A stretch of 64,000 nucleotides of DNA from Metabacillus sediminilitoris (GTDB lineage: Bacteria; Bacillota; Bacilli; Bacillales; Bacillaceae): the NCBI RefSeq assembly GCF_009720625.1, contig NZ_CP046266.1, forward strand, positions 1,683,501 through 1,747,500. The letters are read 5' to 3'. Shown here piece after piece: positions 19,347 through 28,383 of the stretch. How positions within the stretch are numbered: the first letter of the stretch is position 1; each line of letters starts with the position of its first letter. The notes below the pieces were generated by a model that searched no databases, was not told where the DNA came from, and saw only the letters and a list, made by a program, of their open reading frames with translations. Made by a program: the position numbers and the translations under genes.

Positions 19347-20553
19347 ATGTAGTAAATGGATCACTATTTTTTGTATAGGATTCCTTTTATCAGGCTGCTG
19401 GGACCAAGTTGAAAGTGAAGAGCGCGGGTATGTAATAGGAGTAGCACTTGATGCAATTGAAAATCAACGTCTTGAAGATATTGAACAGGTAAAAGAAGAT
19501 TCCTCCTTACAAAATCAAAATGAAGGAAGATTTAAGGCAACCTATCAACTAGTCGTAACGAGTGCACTGCAATCTAGTGGAAGCAGTGATGGACAAGGCA
19601 GTGGTGATGCCTTTTTAAATCTTACGTCAACTGGAAATACAATGTTTACGATTACGCGAGATATTGCCAAGCAAACAAGTCGTGCACCATATTTAGAACA
19701 TATAAAAGTGATCATTATGTCAGAAGAATTAGCCAGAAAAGGCTATTTTTCGAAGTTATTAGATATTTTCTTAAGAGACCATGAAATGAGAAGAGCAACA
19801 AAAGTCCTCATATCAAAGGGGGAGGCATTAGAATTATTTCAAACAAAATCAAAAATTGAAAAACTGCCTGTTATCTATATTGATTCCATCTCAGAAAATA
19901 CATTTAAAAATGCAGAAATGCTGCCTATTACGACGACCGGAGATGTACATGCTTTTTTATTATCAAAAAAAAGCTTCGCCATCCCGACGATTTTTTTGGA
20001 TGACCAAAATGTAAAAGTAGAAGGAGCGGCTGTTTTTAATAGTGAAAATCAAAAAATGGTCGGTTATTTAACAAAGGAAGAAACAGAAGGCCTTAATTAC
20101 ATAAGAGGAGATGTAAAAGGAGGCGTGATTGAAATCGTAATTGATGGCCAGCGTATGGCAGTAGAAATAAAAGAAGCAAAACGAAAATTCCACGCTGATT
20201 TATCCAATAGTGATCATGTTAAGGTCACGGTAAATATTGAGGCAGAAGGGAATGTGGGGGAAACATTTGAAGGATTAGATTTATTGAATCCGAAGATGAT
20301 TTCAAAAATTGAAAAGGAAGTGGCCAAAAATATTGAAAAACTAGCAGAAGATGTCATCACAAAAACGCAAGAAGACTATCAAGCAGATATCCTTGGTATT
20401 GGTTCATATTTACACCAAGACCATTATCAAACATGGAATAAAATAAAAAAGGATTGGGAACAGGGTGAGCATATTTTCTCTAAAAGCAATATTGAAGTAA
20501 AAGCAAAAGTAAAAGTTCGCAATATTGGTGTAAATATCGAATCTAACAAATAA
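19339..20553 (+). CDS. spore germination protein, GerC lipoprotein subunit
   Basis: A roughly 404-residue lipoprotein. The signal peptide ends in the lipobox LLSGC (cysteine near residue 20) followed by WDQVESEERGYVIGVALD, the usual GerC start. The remainder follows the GerC fold, including AVFNSENQKMVGYLTKEE and a Lys/Glu-rich C-terminal domain. A GTG three bases earlier is an alternative start. The start overlaps the end of the B subunit. The mature protein should be anchored outside the spore inner membrane and is required for the receptor. Confidence 0.9.
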   Translation: MYKCSKWITIFCIGFLLSGCWDQVESEERGYVIGVALDAIENQRLEDIEQVKEDSSLQNQNEGRFKATYQLVVTSALQSSGSSDGQGSGDAFLNLTSTGNTMFTITRDIAKQTSRAPYLEHIKVIIMSEELARKGYFSKLLDIFLRDHEMRRATKVLISKGEALELFQTKSKIEKLPVIYIDSISENTFKNAEMLPITTTGDVHAFLLSKKSFAIPTIFLDDQNVKVEGAAVFNSENQKMVGYLTKEETEGLNYIRGDVKGGVIEIVIDGQRMAVEIKEAKRKFHADLSNSDHVKVTVNIEAEGNVGETFEGLDLLNPKMISKIEKEVAKNIEKLAEDVITKTQEDYQADILGIGSYLHQDHYQTWNKIKKDWEQGEHIFSKSNIEVKAKVKVRNIGVNIESNK

Positions 20554-20568
20554 AAAAGGAGCTAAACC

Positions 20569-20727
20569 ATGTGGGATACGATAGTAGGAAAACTACCTTC
20601 AAAATTAATCATCTTAAATGCATGTCTCTCTTTCTTCATTCCATGGATTCTGTATAGATCTCATCAATCCATACTGAAATATGCAAATCCTCCTTGGAAG
20701 GATAATGATAAAAACGATAGCAATTGA
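20569..20727 (+). CDS. small one-TM protein at the end of the germination operon
   Basis: A 52-residue ORF beginning 15 bases after the gerC stop, with AAAAAAGGAG before its ATG. It has an N-terminal MWDTIVGKLP segment, one hydrophobic helix (about residues 13-29) and a charged tail (WKDNDKNDSN). Small fourth genes with one or two TM helices are known in several gerA-type operons, for example the D subunit of the gerK operon. Position and binding site suggest this is a similar accessory subunit, but I cannot show homology. Confidence 0.6.
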   Translation: MWDTIVGKLPSKLIILNACLSFFIPWILYRSHQSILKYANPPWKDNDKNDSN

Positions 20728-20758
20728 TCGTATACGTACTAACTTTGTTAATTTTTCT

Positions 20759-21176
20759 AAAAATGTCGATGAAGGCCAAAATTTAGGGAAATTAGGAAAG
20801 AAAAGGTCTTCATAATGGAGATGAAAGCCAAAATTTAGGAAGATTAGGAAAGAAAAGGTCTTCATAATGTCGATGAAGGCCAAAATTTAGGAAGATTAGG
20901 AAAGAAAAGGTCTTCATAATGTCGATGAAGACCAAAATTTAGGAAGATTAGGAAAGAAGAGGTCTTCATAATGTCGATGAAGGCCAAAATTTAGGAAGAT
21001 TAGGAAAGAAGAGGTCTTCATAATGTCGATGAAGGCTAAAACTTAGGAAGATTAGGAAAGAAAAGGTCTTCATAGTGGAGATGAAGGTCAATATTTAGGA
21101 AGATTATGAAAGAAAAGGTCTTCATAATGTCGATGTAGGCCAAAGTTTAGAAAGATTAGGAAAAAAAGATCTTCAG
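20759..21176. repeat. tandem array of about eight 52-bp units
   Basis: The GGTCTTCAT block recurs every 52 bases at 20805, 20857, 20909, 20961, 21013, 21065 and 21117, and once more after 51 bases. Each unit also contains TTAGGAAGATTAGGAAAGAA. Where units meet, GGTCTTCAT and ATGAAGRCC form a hairpin (9-bp stem, 7-base loop); one junction pairs perfectly. Units differ at a few positions only. The array begins shortly after the germination operon. Minus-strand ORFs across it are artefacts. Confidence 0.9.
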
Positions 21177-21414
21177 ACGCATATACGAATACCTATATTA
21201 ATACGATTTCAGTAGATCCCGATATTCCAATTCCCGGTCATTTATATCAGTCTCCTTAAAAGGTTTAACGTGCAGTATAAATTGTAGAATTCTATGTTTT
21301 TTACCTGAAAAATCCAACATCTTGTCACAACTCTTCAAATATTCCCCATTCAGAAACATACTTCATGATCAAGTAGAAAATGATAAGTGGGAATGTAATA
21401 AAGGAGGTTAACTT
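21177..21414. other. spacer between the tandem array and the small ORF
   Basis: No gene, terminator or conserved element is visible; AT-rich sequence only. Confidence 0.4.
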
Positions 21415-21561
21415 GTGAAAGAAAATAGTGAGCAAACTAGCGAGGGGTTAAATCAATTAATTGAAATCATTAATGCAAAAGGGGATACAGGAGAATTAAA
21501 TAAAATAGTAGAAAGATCCAATAACGATTTTGTGGACAAAAAGGGCGATGCTAAATCATAA
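21415..21561 (+). CDS. small hypothetical protein, 48 residues
   Basis: A GTG start preceded by an excellent AAGGAGG site 7 bases upstream opens a 48-residue, highly charged, probably cytoplasmic peptide (MKENSEQTSEGL ... DKKGDAKS). It has no Cys, no TM segment and no recognised domain. The strong binding site is the main reason to call it a gene. Confidence 0.5.
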   Translation: MKENSEQTSEGLNQLIEIINAKGDTGELNKIVERSNNDFVDKKGDAKS

Positions 21562-21635
21562 ATCGACCAACTCTAGCTGTCGATGTGGTTAGAATTTGGC
21601 ATTGGCAAAGTGTATTTTATAGAGATAAAACGAAA

Positions 21636-21657
21636 GGCCTGTGGATGTCCACAGGCC
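21636..21657 (-). terminator. terminator of the gntP remnant
   Basis: A perfect 10-bp stem, GGCCTGTGGA with TCCACAGGCC. On the minus strand it follows the gntP stop and is followed by TTTCGTTTT. Confidence 0.75.
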
Positions 21658-21672
21658 ATGTACTAGTTTCGC

Positions 21673-22121
21673 TTACATAAACAAGCTAAGAATTAAAACA
21701 ACGGCAAGTCCAACAATCGAGTTGACAAACAGGAAAAGGCCCCATGTTTTAAATGTTTCTTTAATAGATAAGTTAAAGTATTCTTTGAATAACCAGAAAG
21801 ATGCATCATTAACATGTGTAATCGTATTACTTTTAGCAGGGTTGTGGCAACACGTTGCGCTGCACCAGAATTAACCATCAATTTACCTAAAACGGCACCA
21901 AGTCCGATTATGAGTGCTAAGCTTCCAAGTGTACTGCCAAGACCTCCTTTAATAGAAGCCACGACATCTGTTAGTGTTAAACCGTTCAAAATCCCTACAA
22001 GTATAGCAGAGATTAAAAGAGCGAGAACACTGTTAAGCTTTACTTTCATGTTTAAAAATAATAGCAATGCGACCCCGAGAATAACCGATATGATCGGCAG
22101 GGAATCGGTAATCCAATCCAT
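21673..22121 (-). pseudogene. GntP-family gluconate:H+ symporter, internal deletion
   Basis: The N-terminal 100 or so residues (from MDWITDSLPIISVILGVALL through the [13 protein letters not shown] segment) and the C-terminal 50 or so ([19 protein letters not shown] to the end) of a GntP permease are both recognisable but lie in different frames. They meet near 21825-21830, so roughly 300 residues are missing from a usual length of about 450. The original start has a perfect AAGGAGG site and the original terminator is intact, so this is a recent-looking deletion in a once functional gene. Confidence 0.85.
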
Positions 22122-22157
22122 ATGTATTTCCTCCTTAATCATATAATTACAAATATT

Positions 22158-22197
22158 GCGCTTACAAAATTCTCTAAGATTATTTATGGCGCTTACA
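22158..22197 (-). promoter_or_regulatory. two cre-like half sites 31 bp apart upstream of gntP remnant
   Basis: GCGCTTACAAAAT occurs twice, at 22158 and 22189. On the minus strand each reads TGTAAGCGC, the left half of a CcpA cre site, with a less conserved right half. The 31-bp spacing is about three helical turns. It probably reflects former carbon-catabolite control of gntP. The remainder of the 421-base gap 22122-22542 shows nothing else. Confidence 0.4.
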
Positions 22198-22542
22198 AAA
22201 TGATGTAGTAGTTTACAAAAAACAATAAAATAATAAGAAACAATAAATTAGTTAAATGAACAAATTATAAGGTGATAAAACAGTCTATTAAACTCAATTT
22301 TTAATGTCAATTAAAAGATTAAAAGTAAAATTATTGGGAATAATCAGTGAAATGAGAGTTTAATAGATTTTCTTGAAGGAAAAAGGGAATTCTGACAAGA
22401 AACAAACATTTTACTTGTGGTAAATTCGACTCATTTATTGTTTAATATACGTTTTTCTTTATTAATTTACATAGGAGTAACATTTACTCAACATAACTCC
22501 TGTAAGTTAAATTTTGTAAAAAACGATTTAGGAGGAGAAACA

Positions 22543-24741
22543 ATGGGGAACAAAATAACTAATAAGTTATTATCGTTATCTTTAGTTTTTACATTTGCTG
22601 TACCTAGTATTCTATTAAATTTTTCATCTGAAACAAGTGCAGAGGAAATTGCTAAAACTAGCAGTAATGAGATTACTAGTATAGAAGGTTCTTCAGCGAA
22701 TACTGCAAATCTAAGTGTCCAGTTATTAGGAGTGAATGATCTTCACGGTAAAGTGGATGTAACAGGAACTGTTAGTGGCGTAAATTATGGTCGCATGGAT
22801 TATCTTGCTGCCTACTTGCGTGAGAGAGAAGCAACGAATCCGAATACTTTAATCGTACATGCTGGTGACATGGTCGGAGGAAGTTCACCTGTTTCAGCTT
22901 TATTACAAGATGAGCCGACAGTTGAAATGATGGAATCAATTGGTTTTGATGTCGGAACTGTAGGGAACCACGAGTTTGATGAAGGTGTTGACGAAATGCT
23001 GCGTTTAATTAATGGTGGAAATCATGTGAATGGTACACCAAACTATAACGGAATAGACTTTCCAATGGTTGCAGCAAACGTTGAGTATAAAGATTCAGGT
23101 GATCTAGTGCTTGATCCTTATACAATTAAAGAAGTTGATGGTGCAAAAATTGGGTTTATTGGGGTAGCTACAATCGAAACACCGAACATGATTATTTCAA
23201 AAGGAAATGAACATATTCGTTTTACGGATGAAGCTGAGGCGATAAACAAATATGTACCTGAGCTTCAGCAGCAAGGTGTAGAAGCGATTGTTATCTTAGC
23301 TCATGTACCAGGTAACCAGGCAGGTCAATCTGCTTCAGGTGAAATTGCTTCTATTGCAACAAAAGTAAATGATGCAGTCGATGTCATTTTTGCAGCACAT
23401 AATCATGTAAAGGTTAACGCTGTTGTTGACAATAAATTAATTGTCCAAGCATGGGAATATGGGAAAGCATTTGCAGATGTTGACTTGGAAATTGATCGTC
23501 AGTCTGGAGATGTCGTGAAAAAATCTGCTGAGATTGTTGATGTCGTTCAAACAGGCAGTACTCCAGATCCAAAGGTGAATACCATATTAAACAAGTATTT
23601 AGAAGAAGTTGGTCCTAAGTTAAACGAAGTAATCGGTGTTGCAGGTTCGGAATTAGCTGGCGGATATGCCCAAAAAGGTATCATTGGCGACAATCCGCTT
23701 GGAAACTTAATTGCAGATGGTATGGCAGCTGCGATGGATAGTGACTTTGCATTAATGAATGGCGGAGGAATTCGCGATGATCTTAACGCTGGTGATATTA
23801 CATGGAATGAACTATTCAATATCCAGCCGTTTGGGAACACATTGGTGAAACTTGAAGTAACAGGAACTGAGTTACGTTCGATTATCAATAGTCAATTTAG
23901 CAAGTATGGGCCTGATGTTAGTATTTCAGGGTTTAGCTATACTTGGGATAGTACGAAAGGATCTTTTGGTGAAGTAATCGATATGTATTTACCTGACGGT
24001 TCAAAAATAGATCCGAATAAGACATATACAGTAACAGTAAATAATTACATGTATCCACATAGCAGTGACCAATATCGACTTGGTGAATTTGGTGAAAATC
24101 CAGTTCAGGGACCAGAAGATTTACAAGCAACCGTGGATTTTGTGAAAAGTATGGAAGGTACGATAACGTATTCTACTGAAGGACGTATTTCTGAAGATTA
24201 TACAGCGCCAGTATCAACATATACTTTATCTGAGCCAGATAAAGAGAATGGTGAATATTCGAAAGAAGTCCAAGTAACATTATCTGCAACTGATGATGGT
24301 ATTGGTTTAAGGAAAATCGAATACAAACTAAATGATGGTGATTGGACAAGCTATAACGAGTCATTTACAGTAACAACTGAAGGGGAACATACAGTATTGT
24401 TCCGTGCTGTTGATAAGGCACATAACTCTGAAATAAAAACAATTACCTTCACGATTAAACATACAAGACTTAGTGATGTGGCGAATTTGATTAAGGCTAA
24501 AGACTTAAATCACGGCCTAGAAACCTCACTTCTTAACCATATAGAAAAAGCAGAAAAAAACGTGCAAGCAGCGAAAGAATTTTCAAATTCTCAGAAGAAA
24601 TATACTGAAAGCGCGATTTCAATTCTTGATCACTTGAAGGAGAAGGTCAATCATTTGCCAAAGAAACAAGTGACGAATCAAGACAAGAAGAAAATTTTAA
24701 AAGCTATAGATGAAGTAATTGATCAATTAAATAATTTTTAG
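22543..24741 (+). CDS. secreted bifunctional metallophosphatase/5'-nucleotidase
   Basis: A 732-residue exported phosphoesterase (UshA/YfkN-like). A signal peptide with hydrophobic core LLSLSLVFTFAVPSILL is followed by the calcineurin-like metallophosphatase domain, with metal ligands in GVNDLHGKVD, HAGDMVGG, VGNHEFDEG and AAHNHV. The 5'-nucleotidase C-terminal domain follows (NPLGNLIADGMAAAM, MNGGGIRDDL, ISGFSYTWD). An Ig-like/OmpL47-type domain (VSTYTLSEP onward) and a helical C-terminal repeat region complete it. The frame is open from 22417, but GGAGGAG precedes the ATG at 22543 and the signal peptide starts there. It releases phosphate and nucleosides outside the cell. No sortase motif is seen. 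Confidence 0.9.
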   Translation: MGNKITNKLLSLSLVFTFAVPSILLNFSSETSAEEIAKTSSNEITSIEGSSANTANLSVQLLGVNDLHGKVDVTGTVSGVNYGRMDYLAAYLREREATNPNTLIVHAGDMVGGSSPVSALLQDEPTVEMMESIGFDVGTVGNHEFDEGVDEMLRLINGGNHVNGTPNYNGIDFPMVAANVEYKDSGDLVLDPYTIKEVDGAKIGFIGVATIETPNMIISKGNEHIRFTDEAEAINKYVPELQQQGVEAIVILAHVPGNQAGQSASGEIASIATKVNDAVDVIFAAHNHVKVNAVVDNKLIVQAWEYGKAFADVDLEIDRQSGDVVKKSAEIVDVVQTGSTPDPKVNTILNKYLEEVGPKLNEVIGVAGSELAGGYAQKGIIGDNPLGNLIADGMAAAMDSDFALMNGGGIRDDLNAGDITWNELFNIQPFGNTLVKLEVTGTELRSIINSQFSKYGPDVSISGFSYTWDSTKGSFGEVIDMYLPDGSKIDPNKTYTVTVNNYMYPHSSDQYRLGEFGENPVQGPEDLQATVDFVKSMEGTITYSTEGRISEDYTAPVSTYTLSEPDKENGEYSKEVQVTLSATDDGIGLRKIEYKLNDGDWTSYNESFTVTTEGEHTVLFRAVDKAHNSEIKTITFTIKHTRLSDVANLIKAKDLNHGLETSLLNHIEKAEKNVQAAKEFSNSQKKYTESAISILDHLKEKVNHLPKKQVTNQDKKKILKAIDEVIDQLNNF

Positions 24742-24783
24742 TTAAAATTATACGTTATAAATGTAAGCTTTTTTATTTTAGAC

Positions 24784-24820
24784 AAAATAGTCTTCTCTTA
24801 TTAGAGAAGGCTATTTTTTT
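24784..24820 (+). terminator. terminator of the nucleotidase gene
   Basis: AAAATAGTCTTCTC, loop TTATTA, GAGAAGGCTATTTT (one G:T pair), then a T-run. Confidence 0.85.
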
Positions 24821-25014
24821 GTATTAATATAGTTTGTCACCAGTATCTATCAAGTAGGTAAGAATCGACATGTATAGTCTTTCTAGTATCCATCCATTTT
24901 TAAAGTGAAAAAAGATAGAGAGAATAGTACATTTAAAAGCTTAATAGTAATAAGAATAGAGGGAAAATCTTAGATAACACCCAAGCCTCTAGTTTATAAA
25001 CGGAGGTGTAGTAA

Positions 25015-26421
25015 TTGATTCTAAAATCATTTGAAACAAAACAGATGCTTGAAGCAATTTTAGAAAGTATTGAAGAGGCGATCCATGCAGTCAATTCTGA
25101 GGGGATCACGATCTTTTACAATGGAGTGGCGGCAAAACATGATGGGGTTGAGATCAATGAGGTACTAGGAAAACATGTGCTTACGGTATTTCCGTCCTTA
25201 GATAAGGAAACAAGCACACTATTAAAAGTGATTGAAACAGGAAAACCGATCTACCAACAGGCACAAACCTATAAAAATAGTAAAGGACACATGATCGATA
25301 CAGTCAATACAACCCTTCCGATCAAGGTGGGTGATCGAATTGTCGGAGCTGTTGAGATTGCTAAGGATTTATCGAGTGTAAAGCAGTTATCACAAAAGCT
25401 TTTAGAGCTTCAAGAAAAAGTGAATAACCAACGAACAAAACCAACGGCCATCTCAGGAGCGAAATACAAGTGGGATGATATCATAACAACTCATCCTAAA
25501 ATGGAACATGTAAAAATTCTTGGAAAACGAGCGGCTCAAAGTTCTTCACCTGTCATGATATACGGTGAGACAGGGACTGGGAAGGAGCTGCTTGTCCAAT
25601 CAATACACAATGCATCGTCACGTAAAAATGGCCCATTTATCGCACAAAATTGTTCGTCATTACCTGAATCCTTACTAGAAAGTATCTTGTTTGGAACGAA
25701 AAAAGGAAGCTTTACAGGGGCTGTTGATCGGGCAGGTTTATTTGAGCTTGCACATGGGGGAACATTGTTTCTCGATGAAATTCATACAATGCCGTTAGAC
25801 TTCCAAACAAAACTGCTCCGTGTTCTCGAAGATGGAGTCATACGCAGAGTAGGTGGGACAGAGTCCTATGTTGTCAATGTAAAAGTCATTGTTGCCATGA
25901 ACGAACATCCAATCACCTGTATGGAAAAAAAGCTATTACGAACAGATTTATTTTATCGCCTTAATGTGTTTTTTATCGAAATCATCCCTCTTAGAGAACG
26001 TAAGGAAGATATTCCCCTATTAGTTCATCATTTTATTAAAAAATACAACTATCAATTTAATAAACTCGTTATTCAAATTGACAGTGATGTCATTAAAAAA
26101 CTTAAGAAGCATCACTGGTTAGGCAATGTACGTGAATTAGAGCATACGATTGAATATGCAATGAATATGGTTGATGGTGATACAATCAAAATGGAACATT
26201 TGCCTGCTTTTTTTGAAAAGCTAGACATTGAAGATAAGCGAACGATCAAACCATTACGAGTAGTAGTTGAGGAAACGGAACGACATTTCATTCAACAAGC
26301 ATTAGCTGAAACAAATGGCAATATCCTTAAAGCTTCGACTATATTAAAGCTTCCGAGACAAACGCTGCAATATAAAATGAAGAAGTACAATATTCAAGTG
26401 ATAGGAACCGAGTTGTCATAG
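25015..26421 (+). CDS. sigma-54-dependent activator of the lysine (kam) locus
   Basis: A 468-residue enhancer-binding protein. An N-terminal PAS domain (about residues 10-120) is followed by an AAA+ sigma-54 interaction domain with Walker A GETGTGKE (about 185), the sigma-54-contacting loop as GSFTGA (usually GAFTGA), Walker B GTLFLDEI, and a Fis-type HTH at the C-terminus (NILKASTILKLPRQTLQYKMKK). The start is a TTG with GGAGGTG before it. It is immediately followed by the beta-lysine acetyltransferase gene and lies upstream of kamA, whose promoter is of the -24/-12 type, so it is the likely activator, comparable to RocR or to the regulator of the B. thuringiensis kam locus. Confidence 0.85.
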   Translation: MILKSFETKQMLEAILESIEEAIHAVNSEGITIFYNGVAAKHDGVEINEVLGKHVLTVFPSLDKETSTLLKVIETGKPIYQQAQTYKNSKGHMIDTVNTTLPIKVGDRIVGAVEIAKDLSSVKQLSQKLLELQEKVNNQRTKPTAISGAKYKWDDIITTHPKMEHVKILGKRAAQSSSPVMIYGETGTGKELLVQSIHNASSRKNGPFIAQNCSSLPESLLESILFGTKKGSFTGAVDRAGLFELAHGGTLFLDEIHTMPLDFQTKLLRVLEDGVIRRVGGTESYVVNVKVIVAMNEHPITCMEKKLLRTDLFYRLNVFFIEIIPLRERKEDIPLLVHHFIKKYNYQFNKLVIQIDSDVIKKLKKHHWLGNVRELEHTIEYAMNMVDGDTIKMEHLPAFFEKLDIEDKRTIKPLRVVVEETERHFIQQALAETNGNILKASTILKLPRQTLQYKMKKYNIQVIGTELS

Positions 26422-26442
26422 GAAGAGGAAGGAGATTTGTAT

Positions 26443-27330
26443 ATGAAACCAGCCTATGAAACAAAAATCATCCAAACATCACAGTACACCATACAGCTCT
26501 ATCTTGATTATTTTAATGAACGTCTTCGCGTCGATCATTACCGGGGAAATATGACAATGATTTTAACAGAACTTGAACAAATCACGAAGCAGCATGCATT
26601 TACAAAAGTAATCTTCTTCACTCGCCCAGAACATTGGCAAGTCCTTTTAACAAAAGGTTTTGCCTTAGAAGCGATCATAAAAGGTTTTTATAATGGTACG
26701 GACAGCTATATTATGACAGCCTATAAGGATATTGACAGAAGATCAAGTAAGTACTGGATAAAAGAGGATGAACTTCTTCACACAATCCTCAGCAAAGAGA
26801 GGAAAAGGGAAGAATCAGATCCTCCGGCAATGTACCATATACGAAAAGCAACATTACAAGACGCAACAAACCTAGCCCAGCTTTATGGAAAGGTGTTTAC
26901 TGTATACCCTACACCTATGAATGACTCTGAATATGTGTGCAAAATGATCAAACAAGGAATGTTATTTTATGTTGTGGAGTGTAACAATCAGCTTGTTAGT
27001 GCAGCTTCTGCAGATGTAAACAGCCTTTATCATCACGCCGAATTAACGGATTGTGCAACATTACCCCAACATCGCAAATATGGCTTAATCAAAAAACTCC
27101 TTATTGAGCTAGAAAATGAATTGAAAACGAATGGAATATATTGTGCATTTTCGATTGCCCGGTCCCTATCCTTCGGGATGAACGCAGCATTTTATCAGCT
27201 GGGCTATCAATATACAGGAAGGCTAACAAACAACTGTTATATTTTTGATAAATTAGAGGACATGAATGTGTGGGTAAAGGATTTATCATATGAAAAGAGT
27301 GCATTTATTATGAATGACAAAACGGATTAA
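26443..27330 (+). CDS. ablB: putative beta-lysine N6-acetyltransferase
   Basis: A 295-residue protein with an N-terminal AblB-type domain and a C-terminal GNAT domain (from about residue 135: YHIRKATLQDATNLAQLY, acetyl-CoA loop around QHRKYGLIKKLLIE). It resembles B. subtilis YodP, which acetylates beta-lysine at N6. I use the ATG at 26443, 8 bases after AAGGAG, rather than the TTG at 26437. It begins 21 bases after the activator gene and is separated from kamA by a TetR/MFS pair, whereas in B. subtilis it adjoins kamA. Confidence 0.8.
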   Translation: MKPAYETKIIQTSQYTIQLYLDYFNERLRVDHYRGNMTMILTELEQITKQHAFTKVIFFTRPEHWQVLLTKGFALEAIIKGFYNGTDSYIMTAYKDIDRRSSKYWIKEDELLHTILSKERKREESDPPAMYHIRKATLQDATNLAQLYGKVFTVYPTPMNDSEYVCKMIKQGMLFYVVECNNQLVSAASADVNSLYHHAELTDCATLPQHRKYGLIKKLLIELENELKTNGIYCAFSIARSLSFGMNAAFYQLGYQYTGRLTNNCYIFDKLEDMNVWVKDLSYEKSAFIMNDKTD

Positions 27331-27470
27331 AAATGAAGAAGGAGAGGTCTTCAAGCCATTGGTATAGAATGAAATCGATTAAAATTGAAGATGAAAAGGT
27401 CTTCATCCCACCGATGCAGGACGAAACACATAAAATTCATACACAAGAAAGATCCTTCATAAGCCGAGGG
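27331..27470. repeat. three degenerate units related to the 52-bp array
   Basis: Blocks GAGGTCTTCAAGCC, AAAAGGTCTTCATCCC and AAGATCCTTCATAAGCC recur at roughly 55-base spacing. Each is preceded by GAAGA/AAAATT-rich sequence and followed by GAT/GACGAAA. The order of blocks matches the array at 20759-21176, but the copies are much more diverged. Confidence 0.5.
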
Positions 27471-27502
27471 TCCTTAATAAAAAGTGAATATAAAAAACAA
27501 TA

Positions 27503-27540
27503 AAGGCAGTGTAATTTCATATGAAATCACACTGCTTTTT
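27503..27540 (+). terminator. terminator after ablB
   Basis: AAGGCAGTGT-AATTTCATATGAAAT-CACACTGCTT with a near-perfect stem, then a T-run. A second weaker hairpin with a T-run is near 27640-27685. Otherwise 27331-27819 holds only the degenerate repeats above and the TetR promoter region. Confidence 0.85.
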
Positions 27541-27784
27541 GTATGTTAATAAGAAAAGGTGTTAGGCAAACTTAACTAATCGAAGGGGCAGAGAGAATTC
27601 TAATAATTGATTAACAATGTTCAAATGGAAAGAGAAAAAGCATGTTTTTGAGCCGTTTTTTTCAAAACACGCTGCTTCTTTTTTATAGGTTTAATGTCAA
27701 TCTCCGCTTAGTTAACAAAAAATTAATATTAAATTTATATAAATAAAGCTTGAAATATAGAAAAAAATTCTGTTAAAGTAATAA

Positions 27785-27800
27785 ACAGACCGGTCGGTAT
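27785..27800 (+). promoter_or_regulatory. probable TetR operator (GACCGGTC palindrome)
   Basis: CAGACCGGTCGGTATT lies immediately before the ribosome binding site of the TetR gene. The palindromic core GACCGGTC in the context ACCGACCGGTCT is the common operator type of AcrR/QacR-like TetR repressors, so autoregulation is expected. Confidence 0.65.
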
Positions 27801-27819
27801 TGAGGAGGTTGCCACGGAA

Positions 27820-28383
27820 ATGGATACAAAATCGCTGATAATCGAAATCGCGACAACACTTTTCCAGCAAAAAGGATATAAGGGTGTAGGATTAAATGAA
27901 ATCTTAAAAGTATGTTATGTGACAAAAGGTTCGTTCTATCATCATTTTCCAAATGGAAAAGAAGAATTACTTATCGCTTGCCTTCAGTTAATGGAAGAAG
28001 CGATTACGAAGGATATCGAGGATATTTTTAATCAATTTCAAACAACTCAAGAAGCCATTCATGCGATGATTGAGAAATTAGTTGATGACTTTGAACGAGA
28101 AGGTACGATTACGGGATATACATTTAGCAGCATGGTTAGCGAAATGGCGTCTCTAAGCGAATCAGTCCGAAATGCTTGTTCCAGCTTATACACGAAAATT
28201 CAAGAGATATATTCGAACAAGTTAGTAGAGGATGGATTTTCGAAAGAAATGGGTTATTCTATTGCGCTCATGATGACGGCTTTTATCGAAGGTGGAATGA
28301 TGCTTTGCATAACACAAAATGCAAGTGCTCCACTAAAAACGATATCGGATGTATTACCATATTTATTAAAGGAGAATGAATAA
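27820..28383 (+). CDS. TetR/AcrR-family repressor
   Basis: A 187-residue regulator. The N-terminal HTH (FQQKGYKGVGLNEILKVCYVTKGSFYHHFPNGKEELL, reported here as residues 15-50) is typical of the YxaF/LmrA-like TetR group, and the C-terminal half is a ligand-binding helical domain. GAGGAGG precedes the ATG. Its stop is adjacent to the ATG of the MFS exporter, so the pair forms an operon in which the regulator probably represses itself and the pump. Confidence 0.85.
   Translation: MDTKSLIIEIATTLFQQKGYKGVGLNEILKVCYVTKGSFYHHFPNGKEELLIACLQLMEEAITKDIEDIFNQFQTTQEAIHAMIEKLVDDFEREGTITGYTFSSMVSEMASLSESVRNACSSLYTKIQEIYSNKLVEDGFSKEMGYSIALMMTAFIEGGMMLCITQNASAPLKTISDVLPYLLKENE

Noticed and set aside
20759..21176. 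CRISPR array or plasmid iterons
   Set aside because: Units are contiguous 52-bp tandem repeats without unique spacers, and no cas or replication gene adjoins; the HTH protein at 7700 is 13 kb away.
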